Assembly: GCF_000213555.1 (NCBI RefSeq)
Contig: NZ_GL891983.1
Coordinates: 229,698-293,697, forward strand
Direction of reading: 5' to 3'
From: Dysgonomonas gadei ATCC BAA-286
GTDB lineage: Bacteria > Bacteroidota > Bacteroidia > Bacteroidales > Dysgonomonadaceae
Length of the DNA: 64,000 nucleotides
Both the position numbers and the translations under genes were made by a program. The number at the start of each line of letters is the position of its first letter. Position 1 is the stretch's first letter. Positions 62,524-64,000 of the stretch are shown here, piece after piece. The notes beneath the pieces are model-generated. The model saw nothing but the letters and a program-made list of their open reading frames with translations. It was not told the origin of the DNA and made no database searches.

Positions 62524-63741
62524 ATGAAGCGGACTCTGTTTATATTCCTCTTATCCTTGATCGTATCTTTACCTGTACTGGCCTGTACCACTGCTATTAT
62601 TTCGGGTAAATACACTGCCGATGGCCGACCGTTACTCTATAAGCACAGGGATACAGGCAGCCTGCAAAACAAACTGATGTACTTTACCGATGGCAAGTAC
62701 AGCTACACAGGCATTGTAAACAGTTCGGACAAGGCAGGCAAAGAAGTATGGGGAGGCTATAACTCCACCGGATTCGCCATAATGAATTCGGCTTCTTACA
62801 ACCTCAACCCCGATGCAGCCGGTAAAGACGAACTCGAAGGCATGGTTATGAAACTGGCATTGCAACGCTGTGCTACCCTGGCCGACTTTGAACGCCTGCT
62901 CGATTCATTGCCGAAGCCGATGTATGTGAGCGCCAATTTCGGAGTGATAGACGCGCAGGGTGGCGCAGCTTATTATGAAACAGGAGATTATACTTATAAA
63001 AAGTTCGACGCCAACGATACCAATACCGCCCCCCTTGGATATATTGTCCGCACAAACTACTCTTTTTCCGGCGATAGGGAACGCGATAAAGGCATAAGCC
63101 GCTATCAGGCTGCCGAACCGCTGTTTTACAAGGCGTCATTATCAAATTCTCTCTCTTACAGATTCCTCCTGCAAGATGTATCCCGCCATCTTACACACGG
63201 ATTGACAGGAGTAAACCTATATGACCAAATACCGGAGAATACTAGCAAACAGATATTCGTACCCTTCAGGGATTTTATCCCCCGCTATAGTACATCATCT
63301 GTCATGGTTGTACAGGGTGTAAAGGAAAAAGAATCGCCCGCCCTTACTACAATGTGGACAATACTGGGTTCACCGCTTACAGCCGTTGCAGTACCGGTAT
63401 GGCTAAATAAAGAGAATATCTATCCGTCCGTACTTCTGGCTGACGAAACAGGCAATGCAAAACTTTGCAACTGGTCGCTCCAACTGAAAAAACAGCTTTT
63501 CCCGATCACACGCGGAGAGGGTACGGATTATATAAATCTTGCAGCACTAATTTCTGCTGATGGGAATGGCATTATGCAAAAAGTTCAATCTCATGAAAAC
63601 AGAATACTGAATGATGCCGATGCGCTACTTAGCAAATGGAGAACTAATGGATATGACCCGAAAGATTTGAAATATTTCTGCCATCAAACAGATATATATG
63701 TTTCAGACCTGTACTTTATGACATTCGCCATCCGTAAATAA
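62524..63741 (+). CDS. C45-family Ntn acylase (linear amide C-N hydrolase)
   Basis: 405 aa with a signal peptide whose cleavage would expose the nucleophile: the sequence ends in SLPVLACTTAII, so Cys21 becomes the new N-terminus. YKHRDTGSLQNKLMYFTDGK, EVWGGYNSTGFAIMNSASYN and YVSANFGVIDAQGGAAYYET are typical of the acyl-CoA:6-aminopenicillanate/choloylglycine-like Ntn-hydrolase family. It would act outside the cytoplasm on an N-acyl substrate. It is 42 bp upstream of lpd. Confidence 0.82.
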   Translation: MKRTLFIFLLSLIVSLPVLACTTAIISGKYTADGRPLLYKHRDTGSLQNKLMYFTDGKYSYTGIVNSSDKAGKEVWGGYNSTGFAIMNSASYNLNPDAAGKDELEGMVMKLALQRCATLADFERLLDSLPKPMYVSANFGVIDAQGGAAYYETGDYTYKKFDANDTNTAPLGYIVRTNYSFSGDRERDKGISRYQAAEPLFYKASLSNSLSYRFLLQDVSRHLTHGLTGVNLYDQIPENTSKQIFVPFRDFIPRYSTSSVMVVQGVKEKESPALTTMWTILGSPLTAVAVPVWLNKENIYPSVLLADETGNAKLCNWSLQLKKQLFPITRGEGTDYINLAALISADGNGIMQKVQSHENRILNDADALLSKWRTNGYDPKDLKYFCHQTDIYVSDLYFMTFAIRK

Positions 63742-63783
63742 AAGAAACATAATAAAAATAAACCTTTAACTCCCTGAATCACT

Positions 63784-64000
63784 ATGCTGTACGACATTGC
63801 CATTATCGGTGGAGGCCCTGCCGGATATACTGCCGCTGAAAGAGCCGCCGCAAACGGTTTAAAAACTATTCTATTTGAGAAAAATGCATTAGGCGGTGTT
63901 TGCCTGAATGAAGGATGTATCCCGACCAAAACCCTGCTGTATTCAGCTAAGACATTAGACAATGTAAAAAATTCGGCAAAGTATGGTGTGTCGGTCGAAG
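63784..64000 (+). CDS. lpd: Dihydrolipoyl dehydrogenase, N-terminal part
   Basis: First 72 residues, running off the right edge: [20 protein letters not shown] (FAD-binding Rossmann loop) and the redox-active disulfide region [20 protein letters not shown] with CLNEGC. This is the E3 subunit of 2-oxoacid dehydrogenase or glycine cleavage complexes. It starts 42 bp after the C45 gene. The rest is outside the window. Confidence 0.92.
   Translation, partial: MLYDIAIIGGGPAGYTAAERAAANGLKTILFEKNALGGVCLNEGCIPTKTLLYSAKTLDNVKNSAKYGVSVE

Overview
The window reads as a chromosomal segment of a Bacteroidales bacterium, most likely a Dysgonomonas-like or Parabacteroides-like species. This rests on two SusC/SusD pairs, a DUF6377-type SusR-like regulator, a NUDIX-fold sugar regulator, -7 elements of the form TAnnTTTG, weak ribosome binding sites and moderate-to-low GC. 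The genus is an inference from gene style; no 16S gene is present.

Layout. 1-9000: BatI-type MoxR/DUF58 operon interrupted by a small four-helix-bundle (23S IVS-type) gene inside an inverted repeat, then DUF4328, MarC, pgk, a tandem TonB-C protein, a DUF5009/NagX-type acyltransferase, DUF4286, ruvC and lipB. 9000-15000: a five-gene polyphosphate operon (Ppx/GppA, LpxH-like phosphoesterase, glycosyltransferase, ppk1, second Ppx/GppA) with overlapping ends. 15000-15430: a large structured non-coding element (copy A). 15500-18000: an S24 repressor facing a two-gene HTH/lipoprotein operon across a palindrome-rich intergene, then ApbE. 18100-38300: a minus-strand glycan locus with a SusC/SusD pair, heparinase II/III lyase, M20 deacylase, an Nramp-like transporter without the metal motif, a DHDPS-type aldolase, structured element copy B, an SDR-like protein, a GH28-like beta-helix protein, exported Gfo/Idh/MocA proteins and an MFS sugar permease. 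39100-44000: a XylR-type regulator, nagA, nagB and another secreted Gfo/Idh/MocA protein. 44300-52300: SusR-like regulator, SusC, SusD and a secreted histidine acid phosphatase. 52600-58200: TonB receptor plus GH3 glucosidase facing a NUDIX regulator across three 17-bp operator copies. 58300-64000: two tRNA-Asn genes, a PfkB kinase, an SDR, two hypothetical proteins, a repeat-rich block, a C45 acylase and the start of lpd.

How it fits together. The middle of the window is devoted to glycan capture and breakdown. The minus-strand locus probably handles an acylated, uronate-containing and perhaps amino-sugar-containing glycan, and feeds products toward nagA/nagB. The second SusCD pair is tied to a phosphatase, suggesting a phosphorylated substrate such as inositol phosphates. 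The third system is a beta-glucoside or xyloside system with its own regulator and operators.

The most unusual signal is non-coding. Two copies (15009-15428 and 29799-30203) of an element of about 410 nt have diverged in sequence yet keep the same stems through compensatory changes. A second theme is a family of short intergenic repeats (GTTACCTTT direct repeats and a 14-nt CTGTTTACTGCTAA unit). The latter matches the inverted repeats that flank the IVS-type gene.
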